Part shown: positions 50,504-60,329 of the stretch, one piece after another
Layout of the letters: each line of letters starts with the position of its first letter
Numbering within the stretch: position 1 is the first letter of the stretch
Assembly: GCF_000698555.1 (NCBI RefSeq)
Contig: NZ_JFHE01000003.1
Coordinates: 248,001-312,000 of the forward strand
Reading direction: 5' to 3'
Source of the DNA: Caballeronia grimmiae
Lineage (GTDB): Bacteria; Pseudomonadota; Gammaproteobacteria; Burkholderiales; Burkholderiaceae
DNA length: 64,000 bases
Made by a program: the position numbers and the translations under genes
The notes under the pieces: generated by a model
Databases searched by the model: none
What the model was told of the DNA's origin: nothing
The model's input: the letters and a program-made list of their open reading frames with translations, nothing else

Positions 50504-53500
50504 TTACTCCACGTCGCTCGCGGGCCGCGCGCCGGGCAGGCCGCGTCCGAAGCGCGCGCGCAGGCGCTGGCCGAGCGAATCGAACGCGAGGTAAATCACC
50601 GGCGTCGTGAACAGCGTCAGCAATTGCGACACGATCAGCCCGCCGACGATCGCAATCCCCAGCGGATGCCGCAGCTCCGAACCCGCGCCCCAGCCGAGCA
50701 TCAGCGGCAGTGCGCCGAGCAGCGCGGCCATCGTCGTCATCAGAATGGGGCGGAAGCGCAACAGGCACGCCTGGAAGATCGCCTCGCGCGGCGACTTGCC
50801 TTCGTCGCGCTCCGCTTCGAGCGCGAAGTCGATCATCATGATCGCGTTCTTCTTCACGATGCCGATCAGAAGCACGATGCCGATGATCCCGATGATGTCC
50901 AGGTCGTGTCCGGTGATCATCAGCGAGAGCAGCGCGCCGACGCCCGCAGACGGCAGCGTCGAGAGAATGGTGATCGGGTGGATGAAGCTCTCGTACAGTA
51001 TGCCGAGCACGATGTACATCGTGACGACGGCCGCGAGGATCAGGAACAGTTCGTTCGACAGCGACGCCTGGAACGCCAGCGCCGCGCCCTGATAGCGAAT
51101 CTGGAACGAAGCGGGCAAGCCGATCTCGTTCTTCGCCTGTTCGATCGCCTTCACCGCCGCGCCGAGCGATGCGCCCTTTGCCAGATTGAACGATACGGTC
51201 GTCGCCGGGAACTGTCCGAGATGCGTGACGAGCAGGGGCGCTGCGCGCTCGTGGAACGTCGCGATGCTCGAGAGCGGCACCTGTCCGTTCGTCGCGGTGG
51301 AGGAGGGCAGATAGATGCCGTTGAGCGTTTCGCTGTAGTGCGCGTCGCTCGGCTCGGCTTCGAGAATCACGCGGTACTGGTTCGATTGCGTGAAGATCGT
51401 CGAGATGATGCGCTGGCCGAAGGCGTCGTAGAGCGCATTGTCGACGGTCGCCGGCGTGATGCCGAAGCGCGCGGCCGTCGCCCGGTCGATTTCCACGTAG
51501 ACGGACTGGCCGTTCTGCTGCAGGTCGGTGGCGACATCCGTCAGGATCGACGTATGTTGCAGCTTCTCGACGAGCTTCGGCACCCATTCCGCGAATTCCG
51601 TCGCGTTCGGGTCCGTCAGCATGAACTGATACTGCGTCGGGCTGACGGTCGAGTCGATCGTCAAATCCTGAACCGGCTGCATGTACAGCTTGATGCCGGG
51701 AATATCCGCGACTTCGCTCTGAATGGTGCGGATGACATCGCTCGACGTATCGCTGCGGTCGTCGCGCGGCTTGAGGTTGATGAGCATGCGCCCGCTGTTG
51801 AGCGTGATGTTCGTGCCATCGACGCCGATGAACGACGTGAGACTCTCGACATCCGGGTTCTGCAAAATCTTCCTCGCGAGCGCCTGCTGCTGTTCGGCCA
51901 CCGTCTGATACGACGCGGCCTGTGGCGCTTGCGTAATCGCCTGAATGACGCCCGTGTCCTGTGTCGGGAAGAAGCCTTTCGGGATGAACACGTAGAGCAC
52001 GGCGGTCAGCACCAGCGTGAGCACGGCGACGACGAGCGTTGCGCGCTGCCGCTCCAGCACCCATTCGAGCGCGACTGCGTACCGGCCGATCACATAGTCG
52101 ATGAACCGGTGCGCGCGCGCCTCGAAGCGCTTGCTGTCGCGCGGAGGCGTGTGACGCAGCAGCTTTGCGCACATCATCGGGACGAGGGTGAGCGACACGA
52201 TCGCCGAAATGACGATGGTCACCGCGAGCGTTATCGCGAATTCATGGAACAGCCGGCCGACGACATCGCCCATGAAGAGCAGCGGGATCAGCACGGCGAT
52301 CAGCGAGACCGTCAGCGAGATGATCGTGAAGCCGATCTGCCGGCTGCCCTTCAGCGCGGCTTCGAGCGGCGATTCGCCTTCTTCGACGTAGCGCGCGATG
52401 TTCTCGATCATCACGATGGCGTCATCGACGACGAAGCCCGTCGCGATCGTCAGCGCCATCAGCGAGAGATTGTCGAGCGAAAAGCCGCACAGATACATGA
52501 CGGCAAGCGTGCCGACGAGCGACAGCGGCACCGAAAGGCTCGGAATGATCGTCGCGTAGACGTTGGCGAGAAAGAGATAGATCACCATCACGACCAGCAC
52601 GACCGACAGCGCGAGTTCGAACTGCACGTCGCGCACGGACGCGCGAATGGTGGTGGTGCGGTCGGTGACGACGCGCACGTCGAGCGCGGCCGGCAGCGAT
52701 TGCTGCAGATTCGGCAGCAGCTTCTTGATGCCGTCCACCACCTGAATGACGTTGGCGCCGGGCTGGCGCTGCACGTTGAGGATGATCGCGGGCGTGGAAT
52801 CGACCCACGCGCCGAGCTTCGTGTTCTCCGGGCCTTCCACGATGGTCGCGACATCGGTCAGCATCACCGGCCGCCCGCTGCGATACGCGACGACCGCACT
52901 CTTGTACGCGTTCGCATCGGTGAGCTGATCGTTCGCGTTGATCGTGTAGGCGCGGGTCGGGCCGTCGAAGTTGCCCTTTGGCGTGTTGACGTTCAGGTTC
53001 GAGATGGTCGTGCGCAGGTCGTCGATATTGAGTCCGTACGACGCGAGCGCGCGCGTGTTCGCCTGAATGCGAACCGCCGGGCGATTGCCGCCGCTGATCG
53101 ACACGAGACCGACGCCCGCCACCTGCGAAATTTTCTGCGCGAGGCGCGTGTCGGCAAGATCCTGCACTTGCGTGAGCGGCAGGGTCTTCGAGCTGATCGC
53201 GAGCGTCATGATCGGCGCGTCGGCGGGATTCACCTTCGCGTAGATCGGCGGCGCGGGCAGGTCGGACGGCAGCAGGTTGCCCGCCGCGTTGATCGCGGCC
53301 TGCACTTCCTGCTCGGCGATATCGAGCGGCAAGTCGAGGCTAAACTGCAGCGTGATGACCGACGCCCCCGCCGAACTCTGCGACGACATCTGATTGAGAC
53401 TGGCCATCTGCCCGAACTGCTTTTCGAGCGGTGCGGTGACGCTGGACGTCATAACGTCGGGCGACGCGCCGGGATAGAAGGTCTGGACCTGGATGGTCGG

Positions 53501-53626
53501 ATAATCGACGGCAGGCAGCGCGGAAAGCGGCAGAAAACGCAGCGCGACAAGGCCGACCAGCATGATCGCCGCCATGAGGAGCGCCGTGCCGACCGGACGC
53601 AGAATAAAAATGCGGGAGGGATTCAT
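50504..53626 (-). CDS. mdtB: RND multidrug efflux permease, MdtB-like
   Basis: A 1040-residue pump, the same length as E. coli MdtB. It begins [23 protein letters not shown] features include [20 protein letters not shown] (helix 4 Asp pair), the [15 protein letters not shown] porter segment, [20 protein letters not shown] and [19 protein letters not shown] in the second half. It couples proton entry to drug export, as a heterotrimer with MdtC. It begins 15 bases after mdtA. Confidence 0.95.
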   Translation of the reverse strand: MNPSRIFILRPVGTALLMAAIMLVGLVALRFLPLSALPAVDYPTIQVQTFYPGASPDVMTSSVTAPLEKQFGQMASLNQMSSQSSAGASVITLQFSLDLPLDIAEQEVQAAINAAGNLLPSDLPAPPIYAKVNPADAPIMTLAISSKTLPLTQVQDLADTRLAQKISQVAGVGLVSISGGNRPAVRIQANTRALASYGLNIDDLRTTISNLNVNTPKGNFDGPTRAYTINANDQLTDANAYKSAVVAYRSGRPVMLTDVATIVEGPENTKLGAWVDSTPAIILNVQRQPGANVIQVVDGIKKLLPNLQQSLPAALDVRVVTDRTTTIRASVRDVQFELALSVVLVVMVIYLFLANVYATIIPSLSVPLSLVGTLAVMYLCGFSLDNLSLMALTIATGFVVDDAIVMIENIARYVEEGESPLEAALKGSRQIGFTIISLTVSLIAVLIPLLFMGDVVGRLFHEFAITLAVTIVISAIVSLTLVPMMCAKLLRHTPPRDSKRFEARAHRFIDYVIGRYAVALEWVLERQRATLVVAVLTLVLTAVLYVFIPKGFFPTQDTGVIQAITQAPQAASYQTVAEQQQALARKILQNPDVESLTSFIGVDGTNITLNSGRMLINLKPRDDRSDTSSDVIRTIQSEVADIPGIKLYMQPVQDLTIDSTVSPTQYQFMLTDPNATEFAEWVPKLVEKLQHTSILTDVATDLQQNGQSVYVEIDRATAARFGITPATVDNALYDAFGQRIISTIFTQSNQYRVILEAEPSDAHYSETLNGIYLPSSTATNGQVPLSSIATFHERAAPLLVTHLGQFPATTVSFNLAKGASLGAAVKAIEQAKNEIGLPASFQIRYQGAALAFQASLSNELFLILAAVVTMYIVLGILYESFIHPITILSTLPSAGVGALLSLMITGHDLDIIGIIGIVLLIGIVKKNAIMMIDFALEAERDEGKSPREAIFQACLLRFRPILMTTMAALLGALPLMLGWGAGSELRHPLGIAIVGGLIVSQLLTLFTTPVIYLAFDSLGQRLRARFGRGLPGARPASDVE

Positions 53627-53641
53627 GCGTTCGCCTGACCG

Positions 53642-54997
53642 TTACTGCGACTGCTGCTGACGCCGATGCCCGCCGTGCCGCGCGCTCGAAGCCGGCGCCG
53701 CCGCCGATGCACCCGATGCCGCCGATGCACCGGAGGCTCCCGCCGCGCGATCCGCCGGAATCGTGATTTTCGCGCCTTCCTTGAGGCGGTCCGAGCCGTC
53801 GATGACAACCCGCTCGCCCACTTGCAGGCCGGACTTGATGCTGGTGCGCTCGCCGTCGACCGGGCCGATCTTCACGTTGCGCACGGTCACGGTGTTATCC
53901 GGCTTCACGACATACACGAACGCGCCCGACGAACCGTTGAGCACCGCCGATGTCGGCACGATGGTCGCATTCCTGATGACGTCGACGAGCAGCTTCGTGT
54001 TCACGAACTGGTTGGGAAACAGCATGCCTTCCTTGTTCTGGAAGGTGGCGCGTAGCTTCACGGTGCCGGTCGTGGTGTCGATCTGATTGTCGACGGTTTC
54101 CAGATAGCCGGCTTCGAGCGCCGTTGTGTTCGCGCGATCATAAGCGGTCACGGACATCTTCGTGCCCGCATGCAGCGGCTTGAGGATGGCGGCGAGGTTG
54201 TCTTCGGAGGTCGTGAAGATCACGCTGATCGGCTGCAACTGCGTGATGACGACGACGCCGTTCGTATCGCCCGTGGTCACGTAGTTACCCGGATCGACCT
54301 GCCGCAGGCCCACGCGGCCCGATACCGGCGCGGTGATGCGCGCATACGTGAGGTCGAGCTTGTAGGTATCGACGTTCGCCTGATCGGACTTTACAGCGCC
54401 TTCGTACTGCTTGACGAGCGATGCCTGCGTGTCGACCTGCTGCTTCGCGATGGAGTCCTGCGAAAGCAGCGTCTGATAGCGCTGCAAGTCGAGACGCGCC
54501 GTTTGCAGCAGCGCCTGATCGCGGGCGAGCGTGCCTTCGGCGTTGCGCAGCGAAATTTCGTAAGGACGCGGATCGATCTGCGCGAGCAGATCGCCCTTCT
54601 TTACCATCTGGCCTTCGGTGAACGCGACGTTCATCAGCGTGCCGTTCAGCTGCGTCTTGACCGTGACATTGGCGAGCGGCGTAACGGTGCCCAGCGAGTT
54701 GATGACCACCGGCATCTCGCCTTGCGCGACGGTGGCGACGTGCACCGGCTGCGGCTGGTTCATCGGGTTCGCGCCGCGCCGTCCGCCCTGGCGCGCCTCC
54801 TGCGGCTGGCCGGACGTGCCGCCGCGATTCCACGGATGCCACCACGCCACCGCTCCCGCGACGATCAGCACGGCGACGATGAGCGGCACGAGCCGGCGAC
54901 GGCGCGGCGGCGTGTCGGCGGTAACGGGCGGAGCGGGATCAGCGGGGCGCGTGGGCTTCTGGCGTGACTGCGCGGGAGAGGTTTTCTGGTCGTCCAT
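53642..54997 (-). CDS. mdtA: RND efflux periplasmic adaptor, MdtA-like
   Basis: A 451-residue membrane-fusion protein from ATG 54997. A basic N-terminus (PPRRRRL) precedes one membrane anchor at residues about 36-53. The barrel/lipoyl/hairpin order is seen: NSLGTVTPLANVTVKTQLNG, FTEGQMVKKGDLLAQIDPRP, then the coiled-coil LARDQALLQTARLDLQRYQT and RITAPVSGRVGLRQVDPGNY. The C-terminus has a GASGASAASGASAA low-complexity tail and HGGHRRQQQSQ, absent from E. coli MdtA. It joins MdtBC to an outer-membrane channel not encoded nearby. Confidence 0.94.
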   Translation of the reverse strand: MDDQKTSPAQSRQKPTRPADPAPPVTADTPPRRRRLVPLIVAVLIVAGAVAWWHPWNRGGTSGQPQEARQGGRRGANPMNQPQPVHVATVAQGEMPVVINSLGTVTPLANVTVKTQLNGTLMNVAFTEGQMVKKGDLLAQIDPRPYEISLRNAEGTLARDQALLQTARLDLQRYQTLLSQDSIAKQQVDTQASLVKQYEGAVKSDQANVDTYKLDLTYARITAPVSGRVGLRQVDPGNYVTTGDTNGVVVITQLQPISVIFTTSEDNLAAILKPLHAGTKMSVTAYDRANTTALEAGYLETVDNQIDTTTGTVKLRATFQNKEGMLFPNQFVNTKLLVDVIRNATIVPTSAVLNGSSGAFVYVVKPDNTVTVRNVKIGPVDGERTSIKSGLQVGERVVIDGSDRLKEGAKITIPADRAAGASGASAASGASAAAPASSARHGGHRRQQQSQ

Positions 54998-55324
54998 CTT
55001 CGGTGGCTGGGTCTTTCCAAGTCTGTCGTACGGGGCGCGGATGGGCGGCATCTCGCGATGCGGTCGGGGCGGGGTCCGGGAAGACCGGCGGCGGGCCGAG
55101 GAGCCCGTCTGTTCGAAACAGCCGATGTTGGGGCAGGGCTTAGGCCATGCGTCCCGGCGCGGCCCCGGTGCGCGCGAAGCATGATGCTACGTCTCGCACC
55201 GATGCCCGTCCACCGGGCATTCTTTCTGTTGATTACGGCTGTAACAGCGCGCCGTCGATTGCCCGATGCGCGGCCGTCGGACGCCGTGCGACGGCCGCGC
55301 GCCACCGCAATTGCGCGCGTAAGT
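54998..55324. other. 327-base gap between mdtA and the IclR gene
   Basis: No gene seen. It should hold the mdtABC promoter on the minus strand. The sequence is uniformly GC-rich and I could not place a -35/-10 pair or an operator resembling that near the IclR start. Confidence 0.5.
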
Positions 55325-56173
55325 TTACTTCGTCTCGCGGGTAGACGCCCTGGCGCCGGGCGTGCCGCCGATCTCACGCGCAATGTATTCGATGCATTCG
55401 AGCAACGCGGGCGCGACGGTCCCGACGAGCGTTTCATGCGGACATTGATGCGCTGCTCCGCCGCAGTTGACCGAATACCGCTCTTCCGACGGACCGACGA
55501 AACCCGCGGCCACCGCGTTGAGGCCGTGATGCCATTCGCCGAGCGATATCGCGAAGCCGTGACGGCGCGCATCGTCGAGACCGCGCTGCAAGCCGCCGGC
55601 GATGGCCGGCCAGTCATCGCCCGACGCGGTTTGCAGGCTGCCGATCAGCGCCTGCCGGTCGTCATCGTCGAGCACGGACAGATACGCGCGCCCGATCGCG
55701 GTGCGGCTCAGGTCCATCTTGCCGCCGACATCGAGCCGCGAAACGAGCACGGCGGAACGCGGCCGGATCGCGTCGATGACGACCATGTCCAGCCGGTCGC
55801 GCACGGCCAGATGCACGCTCAGGCCGGTGCGCTCCGCGAGCGCAATCAGGAATGGTCGCGCCCGGGCGCGAATATCGAAGTTGCGCAGAAAGCCGTTGCT
55901 CAGTTCGAGCACCGACGCCGTCAGCACGAAGCGCTCGCTGTCGGGCAGGCGAAGCAGCAAGCCGGCGCCGACGAGCGTCGCGGTGATGCGCGACACTGTC
56001 GGCTTCGGGATGCCGGTCCAGTCGGCCAGTTCACGATTGCTGACGGGCGCATCGGCGGCGGCGATCCGGCGCAGCACATCGAGTCCACGGGCGAGCGCGG
56101 TGACTTCGTCGCCATCTTTGTCTTTTGTCTTTTTCCGGCTCGTCGACCGGCTGCTCATCGTGTCAATTTGCAT
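55325..56173 (-). CDS. IclR family transcriptional regulator
   Basis: A 282-residue regulator. The winged helix covers about residues 25-90 (ALARGLDVLRRIAAADAPVS, NRELADWTGIPKPTVSRITATL). The effector domain contains GRAYLSVLDDDDRQALI and the conserved Cys region YSVNCGGAAHQCPHETL. Family members sense small aromatic or aliphatic acids, so the mdtABC genes downstream may or may not be its targets. ATG 56173 overlaps its own candidate operator region; ATG 56158 is an alternative. The gene points towards mdtA. Confidence 0.92.
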   Translation of the reverse strand: MQIDTMSSRSTSRKKTKDKDGDEVTALARGLDVLRRIAAADAPVSNRELADWTGIPKPTVSRITATLVGAGLLLRLPDSERFVLTASVLELSNGFLRNFDIRARARPFLIALAERTGLSVHLAVRDRLDMVVIDAIRPRSAVLVSRLDVGGKMDLSRTAIGRAYLSVLDDDDRQALIGSLQTASGDDWPAIAGGLQRGLDDARRHGFAISLGEWHHGLNAVAAGFVGPSEERYSVNCGGAAHQCPHETLVGTVAPALLECIEYIAREIGGTPGARASTRETK

Positions 56174-56176
56174 AAT

Positions 56177-56189
56177 GAAACGTCGTTTC
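56177..56189. promoter_or_regulatory. Perfect palindrome beside the IclR start (candidate operator)
   Basis: GAAACG-T-CGTTTC, a perfect 13-base palindrome within AATGAAACGTCGTTTCGAAT, three bases from the IclR start codon. It resembles the TGAAACnnnGTTTCA-type operators of KdgR/IclR proteins, so autoregulation is likely. Confidence 0.5.
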
Positions 56190-56234
56190 GAATGCGAGGT
56201 TGTACGTGAGGTTGACGTGGCGCGGCGTCAAACT

Positions 56235-56251
56235 TGCAAGCCATGCAAGCC
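56235..56251. repeat. Direct repeat TGCAAGCC x2
   Basis: Two exact eight-base copies separated by one base (TGCAAGCC-A-TGCAAGCC), about 60 bases upstream of the IclR start. Possibly a regulator site. Confidence 0.4.
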
Positions 56252-56342
56252 CCGATGATAAGTGGTATTAGATACGTAACTTTTTAATGATACGTCCCCG
56301 CAACGCCGCTTTCGGGCAGATGCCCGGACACAGAAATTTTGC

Positions 56343-56371
56343 TTGACTTGAGCAATGATCCCGGAAAAAAT
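56343..56371 (+). promoter_or_regulatory. Candidate promoter of the small RNA
   Basis: TTGACT (56343-56348), five of six to the -35 consensus, is followed after 17 bases by AAAAAT (56366-56371), four of six to the -10. Transcription would start near 56378. Confidence 0.4.
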
Positions 56372-56510
56372 GGAATCCGATTTCGAAACGGCTGGCGACG
56401 TGCGCAAGGCTTACCGCCCCGTGTTTGGAATACAGGCTCTCAGGTTCTAGCACGGCCCTCGGAATGGCTAGAACTTTTAAGGCGCTACGGCAACGTGGCG
56501 CCTTTTTTTT
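56372..56510 (+). ncRNA. Candidate small RNA with two hairpins and intrinsic terminator
   Basis: The terminator at 56479-56510 faces away from any plus-strand gene, so it must end a transcript beginning within the preceding gap. A second hairpin, GTTCTAGC (56444-56451) / GCTAGAAC (56467-56474), lies just upstream. With the promoter candidate at 56343-56371 the RNA would be about 130 bases, a normal sRNA size. A 26-codon frame (ATG 56370 to TAG 56450, MESDFETAGDVRKAYR...) overlaps it; if transcription started further upstream this could be a small protein or leader peptide instead. I do not recognise it as 6S, tmRNA, RNase P or SRP RNA. Confidence 0.5.
56479..56510 (+). terminator. Strong Rho-independent terminator with GCAA tetraloop
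   Basis: An 11-base stem AAGGCGCTACG / CGTGGCGCCTT (one G-T pair) closes a GCAA tetraloop and is followed by eight T residues in total. It is among the best terminators in the window and is on the plus strand. Confidence 0.9.
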
Positions 56511-56681
56511 GCCTGTACGTTTCGGATAGCGGCCGTGACTTGGCCCTGAATATACGCCCAAAGGGCGCGCGGCGCTGCAGGAAGCGCGAGAGGAACGCGG
56601 AACGGAATGAGGCTGCGGCCAGCGCCACGGAGGCGTTACCGGAAGCCAGGCGCGACGACGATCGCGCCCGGCGAATCTGAA

Positions 56682-56990
56682 TCAATGCAGCTGATTGAAC
56701 ACGCGACGCTGCCGCAGCAGCAACTTGCCACGGACGAGCCAGTAGACGCTCGCGACGAGCAGCAACACCCCGACGCCAAGCGGAACCAGCGGATGAATGC
56801 GTTCCGGCGAAGGCTGGCTGGTTGCAACGAGCAGTGCGGCGAAGAACGCGGCGCCCGCCTGATAGTAAGAACGCTTGGCGAGCACCCGGCGCATGCGATG
56901 GGTGGTGAAGCGGGAGATGGGCGCGCGGGTGAAGGGTTCGAATAGCATCAGCCCGGCGACGAGGGCGATAGCGAGATTCATGTAAAGCAT
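56682..56990 (-). CDS. Small inner-membrane protein, 102 residues, unknown family
   Basis: The protein starts MLYMNLAIALVAGLMLFEPF (an alternative start is the fourth codon). Three hydrophobic segments are seen at about residues 4-17, 47-57 and 69-86, with positive loops (HRMRRVLAKR) between. The C-terminus RGKLLLRQRRVFNQLH is basic. I do not recognise a family. It is isolated from neighbours by about 200 bases on one side and the sRNA region on the other. The codon bias fits a real gene. Confidence 0.7.
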   Translation of the reverse strand: MLYMNLAIALVAGLMLFEPFTRAPISRFTTHRMRRVLAKRSYYQAGAAFFAALLVATSQPSPERIHPLVPLGVGVLLLVASVYWLVRGKLLLRQRRVFNQLH

Positions 56991-57208
56991 GGTTGATACG
57001 GGCGGAGGCGTGGACTGCGCGCACTATAAGCGGATGCGTGATCGGCCAGAAGCAGACGTCTCCTAAAAGTAGAGGAAACGTTCTACTGCACGTCCGGTCG
57101 GATCGGCCAGCTGTCGAAACGCGAATTCTCTCGTCATGCAAGCTTCGCAATCTGCGCCGGTTCGGACAGCGTATGATGAGCGCGCGTTTTTCACGTAGGA
57201 GCAAGACC

Positions 57209-57655
57209 ATGCAAATGACTCCCTTCACCCGCATTGCGATGGCGCTGGCGGCGCTCGGCGCGCTTGCCGCATGCGAGAAACACGACGCCACCGCGGGCCA
57301 GGCCGCCAGTGCGCTCAATAACCTCGCGAGCCAGACCAACCAGAAGTTCGATCAGGCGGCGAGCTACGTCGGCCAAAAGATGGATGCCGCCAAGCAGTCG
57401 GCGCAGCAGAGACTCGATAAAGCCGGCTCGATGCCGGACATGTCGGCGAGCGGCGTTGCAGCTTCGGCGCGGGCGAACCTCAATAGTGCGGCGAGCGCGA
57501 CGAACGCCGCCATCGCGGATGCCGCGAGCGCGACCGGCGCGGGGCTGCAATCGGCGGGGCGCAAGCTGCAGGAGTGGTCCGCGAAGGATGGCGGCGCGTC
57601 GGCCACGAGTCCCGCCGCCGAGTCGTCCGGGACGCGCACGGACATGGACAAGTAA
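57209..57655 (+). CDS. Ala-rich lipoprotein with helical repeats
   Basis: A 148-residue protein from ATG 57209 with TAGGAG six bases upstream. The lipobox LAAC puts the lipidated Cys at residue 22. The mature part is Ala/Gln/Ser-rich with amphipathic heptad-like stretches (SQTNQKFDQAASYVGQKMDA, AKQSAQQRLDKAG, NLNSAASATNAAIADAA), like other small lipoproteins that form helices at the envelope. No enzymatic motif. It lies 90 bases before the MscS-type channel gene, in the same orientation. Confidence 0.8.
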   Translation: MQMTPFTRIAMALAALGALAACEKHDATAGQAASALNNLASQTNQKFDQAASYVGQKMDAAKQSAQQRLDKAGSMPDMSASGVAASARANLNSAASATNAAIADAASATGAGLQSAGRKLQEWSAKDGGASATSPAAESSGTRTDMDK

Positions 57656-57745
57656 GCCGCCCGCTTAACATTCGGTTACGTCCGCGATGCGTGGCGCGTC
57701 GGGGCCAGCCGGTAAACTGGCGAGCTTTCGGAAATCGAGACCGTT

Positions 57746-60322
57746 ATGAAGTCACGCAAGCTCGCGCATGGCGGCGCGCTGGCGTTCGTCGCGAGATCCC
57801 GGACGACGGTTTTCGCCGTCGCGCGCGCGCTGTCGTCGCTCTTCCTGGCCGCGCTGGTCCTGCTGACGACGACCCCCGCCGAAGCCGCCCCCACGCTCGA
57901 ACTGCCCACGTTCCAGGAACTCATCGCGCCGCCCGCGCCGGCATCGTCGGCGGAGGCGGCTGTCGGTGCATCGGCGCCGGCCGTGTCGGATGCCGACATG
58001 CTGCACTCGCTCGACACCGTCATCGCGACGCTCGACAACGACCGCCAGCGCGCGGCGCTCGTCGCGCAACTCAAGCGTCTGCGCGATGCGAAGCATGCCG
58101 CCGCGTCCGCTGCGCCCGCCACGCCCGCATCGTCTGCCGATACCGCGCCGACCGCCGCGGGTGCCGCCGCAAGCGCCCCGGCGAGCGCGCCGACGCCCTC
58201 GGTGGTGGCGAGCATCGCGCAGAACGCGGGCTTGCTGGGCGCGATCGCGTCGGCGGTCACGAGCATCGAAGCCGACGTGAAGCGCGGCAAGACGCCGCTC
58301 GCCTACTGGGGCGGGCGCTTCAACGCGGCGGGCAACGAGCTGTTCACCATCGTCACGAGCCAGAGCCGGGAGCCGTTCGGCCGCACGCTATTCAACTTCT
58401 TCGCGACGCTCGCGGGCTGGGGCGCGTGCGCCTTCGTGCTCGTGTATGCGCAGCGGCGCATATCGAGCCGGTATGGCGTGGAAGTGTCGCTGCATTCGAA
58501 TCCGACGACGCGCGAGCTGCTGCTCTTCGCGCTGCGCCGCGTCGCGCCGTATCTGATCGCGTTTCTGGCGGCGCTGACGTTCGCGCATCTGATGCCGCAA
58601 TCGCTCGGCCGCACGCTCGCGATGGTCACCGCGTACGCGATGGTCGCGGGCGCGGTGTTCTCGGCCATCTGCCTCATCATGTTCTCGCTGTTCGGCTCGG
58701 CGCACCGGCGCGTCGCGGTGAACGTGCTGATCATTCATGCGCGGCGGCTGCTGTTTCTGATCGGCACGCTCGGCGCGCTCGGCGATGCCGCTGCCAACTA
58801 CGACGTCGCGCAACAACTCGGCACCAACCTGTCCGCGCTGATCTCCACTTTCGCGAACATGGCGGCCGCCGCGCTCACCGCGTACTTCGCGCTCGCGTTC
58901 CAGCGGCCGGTCGCGCATCTGATCCGCAGCCGCACCTACGAGCAGCGCCACACGCGCAAGGCCGCGACCGAAACGTTCGATGTCGTCGCGTCGCTATGGC
59001 AATTGCCGTTGCTCCTGCTCGCGTCGGCGTCGGTGGTGGCGACGCTCGCGGGCATCGGCACGTCCGAAAACGTGCTGCAGATGGCGATCGCGACCGCTGG
59101 CCTGCTGGTCGTCGCGTTCTTCCTGTCGGCGATCGTGATCCGCATCACGCGGCCCAAGTCGCGCCGTCCGCGCCGCCAGTCGGCTTATGTGCGGCGGCTC
59201 GTTAAATTCGTCGGCACGCTGATCGTGGTCGGCGTATGGCTCGCGTTCCTCGAAGTGTCGTCGCGCTTCTGGGGCTTCTCGCTCGCGGACATGGCCGAGC
59301 GCAGCGTCGCGGCGCGCGGCATCACGCACGCCTTCGGCATGATCGTGCTGACGTTCTTCGTCGTGTGGCTCGTGTGGATTCTGATCGACACCGGCATTCA
59401 GGAAACGCTCAAGCCCGATTCCGCGCGGCGCGGCGGACGCGGCCCGAGCATGCGCGCTCGCACGATGCTGCCGCTCTTGCGCAACGTCGTGTTCGTCGTG
59501 CTGTTGACGATCGCCGCGATCGTCACGGCGGCGAATCTCGGCCTCAACGTGACGCCGCTGCTCGCGGGCGCGGGCGTGATCGGTCTTGCGGTCGGTTTCG
59601 GCGCGCAATCGCTGGTCGCGGACCTGATCACCGGGCTTTTCATCATCATCGAGGATACGATTTCGGTCGGCGATTCGATCGAGGTGGAAGGCGGGCACGC
59701 GGGCATCGTCGAGAGCCTGACGATCCGGACCGTGCGCCTGCGCGACGGTCAGGGCGCGATTCACGCGATTCCGTTCTCGCAGATCAAGACGGTGAAGAAC
59801 CTGTCGCGCGATTTCGCTTATGCCGTGTTCGAAGTGCGCTTGCCGTTTTCCGCCGATGTCGACGCCGTCACCGACATGATCCGCGAGGTCGGCGCGGAAC
59901 TGATGGACGATCTGCGCTATCGGCGCGAGATGCTGGGACCGGTCGAAGTGTGGGGACTGGACCGCTTCGATCCGAACTGGATGGTCGTGAAAGGGCAGAT
60001 CAAGACGCGGCCGCTTCAGCAATGGAGCGTCGCGCGGGCGTTCAATCTGCGCATCAAGCGCAAGATGGACGAAGCCGGCATGCCGATTCCGGTGCCGCAA
60101 ATGCAGGTGCAGATGTCGCGCGACGCCGGCGATTCCAGGGAAGCCGACGCCAAGTCCAAACGCATCTGGATCGACGAAGAAGAAGCCGCCGACGCCGCCG
60201 ATGCGCCGCGTGCCGTGGCGCTCGACGTATCGCACGAGCCACGGCCCGCGCCGCCCGCCACCGATCATTCGGTGCAGATTCCGCCGCAGATTCCCACGGC
60301 GCCGGAGCCGGGCAAGGGCTGA
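57746..60322 (+). CDS. Large mechanosensitive channel of the MscS family
   Basis: An 858-residue inner-membrane protein. A signal/first helix covers residues about 22-47; an Ala/Pro-rich periplasmic segment follows with a coiled stretch (LDTVIATLDNDRQRAALVAQ). About ten helices precede the MscS core, whose pore helix is LLAGAGVIGLAVGFGAQSLV near 605-624, then the beta domain (IEDTISVGDSIEVEGGHAG) and the C-terminal alpha/beta domain to about 790. A 65-residue charged, Pro-rich tail ends the protein. The size class is like E. coli YbiO. It relieves osmotic downshock. It converges with the dioxygenase gene (gap 7 bases). Confidence 0.92.
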   Translation: MKSRKLAHGGALAFVARSRTTVFAVARALSSLFLAALVLLTTTPAEAAPTLELPTFQELIAPPAPASSAEAAVGASAPAVSDADMLHSLDTVIATLDNDRQRAALVAQLKRLRDAKHAAASAAPATPASSADTAPTAAGAAASAPASAPTPSVVASIAQNAGLLGAIASAVTSIEADVKRGKTPLAYWGGRFNAAGNELFTIVTSQSREPFGRTLFNFFATLAGWGACAFVLVYAQRRISSRYGVEVSLHSNPTTRELLLFALRRVAPYLIAFLAALTFAHLMPQSLGRTLAMVTAYAMVAGAVFSAICLIMFSLFGSAHRRVAVNVLIIHARRLLFLIGTLGALGDAAANYDVAQQLGTNLSALISTFANMAAAALTAYFALAFQRPVAHLIRSRTYEQRHTRKAATETFDVVASLWQLPLLLLASASVVATLAGIGTSENVLQMAIATAGLLVVAFFLSAIVIRITRPKSRRPRRQSAYVRRLVKFVGTLIVVGVWLAFLEVSSRFWGFSLADMAERSVAARGITHAFGMIVLTFFVVWLVWILIDTGIQETLKPDSARRGGRGPSMRARTMLPLLRNVVFVVLLTIAAIVTAANLGLNVTPLLAGAGVIGLAVGFGAQSLVADLITGLFIIIEDTISVGDSIEVEGGHAGIVESLTIRTVRLRDGQGAIHAIPFSQIKTVKNLSRDFAYAVFEVRLPFSADVDAVTDMIREVGAELMDDLRYRREMLGPVEVWGLDRFDPNWMVVKGQIKTRPLQQWSVARAFNLRIKRKMDEAGMPIPVPQMQVQMSRDAGDSREADAKSKRIWIDEEEAADAADAPRAVALDVSHEPRPAPPATDHSVQIPPQIPTAPEPGKG

Positions 60323-60329
60323 TTGAGCG

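Larger units (their letters stand above)
56190..56681. other. About 490-base AT-richer gap with repeats and a likely sRNA
   Basis: Between the IclR gene and a small membrane-protein gene. No supported protein gene of usual size. It contains the direct repeat TGCAAGCC x2 (56235-56251), GATACGT x2 (56271-56277, 56289-56295), a small-RNA candidate at 56372-56510 and, beyond it, sequence with no visible feature. Confidence 0.6.

Noticed and set aside
48398..53638. An open frame of 1746 codons on the plus strand opposite mdtB/mdtC
   Set aside because: It is antisense to two intact RND pumps, is extremely rich in Arg, Asp, Glu, His and Gln, and has no family likeness. High GC at codon position three creates such frames.
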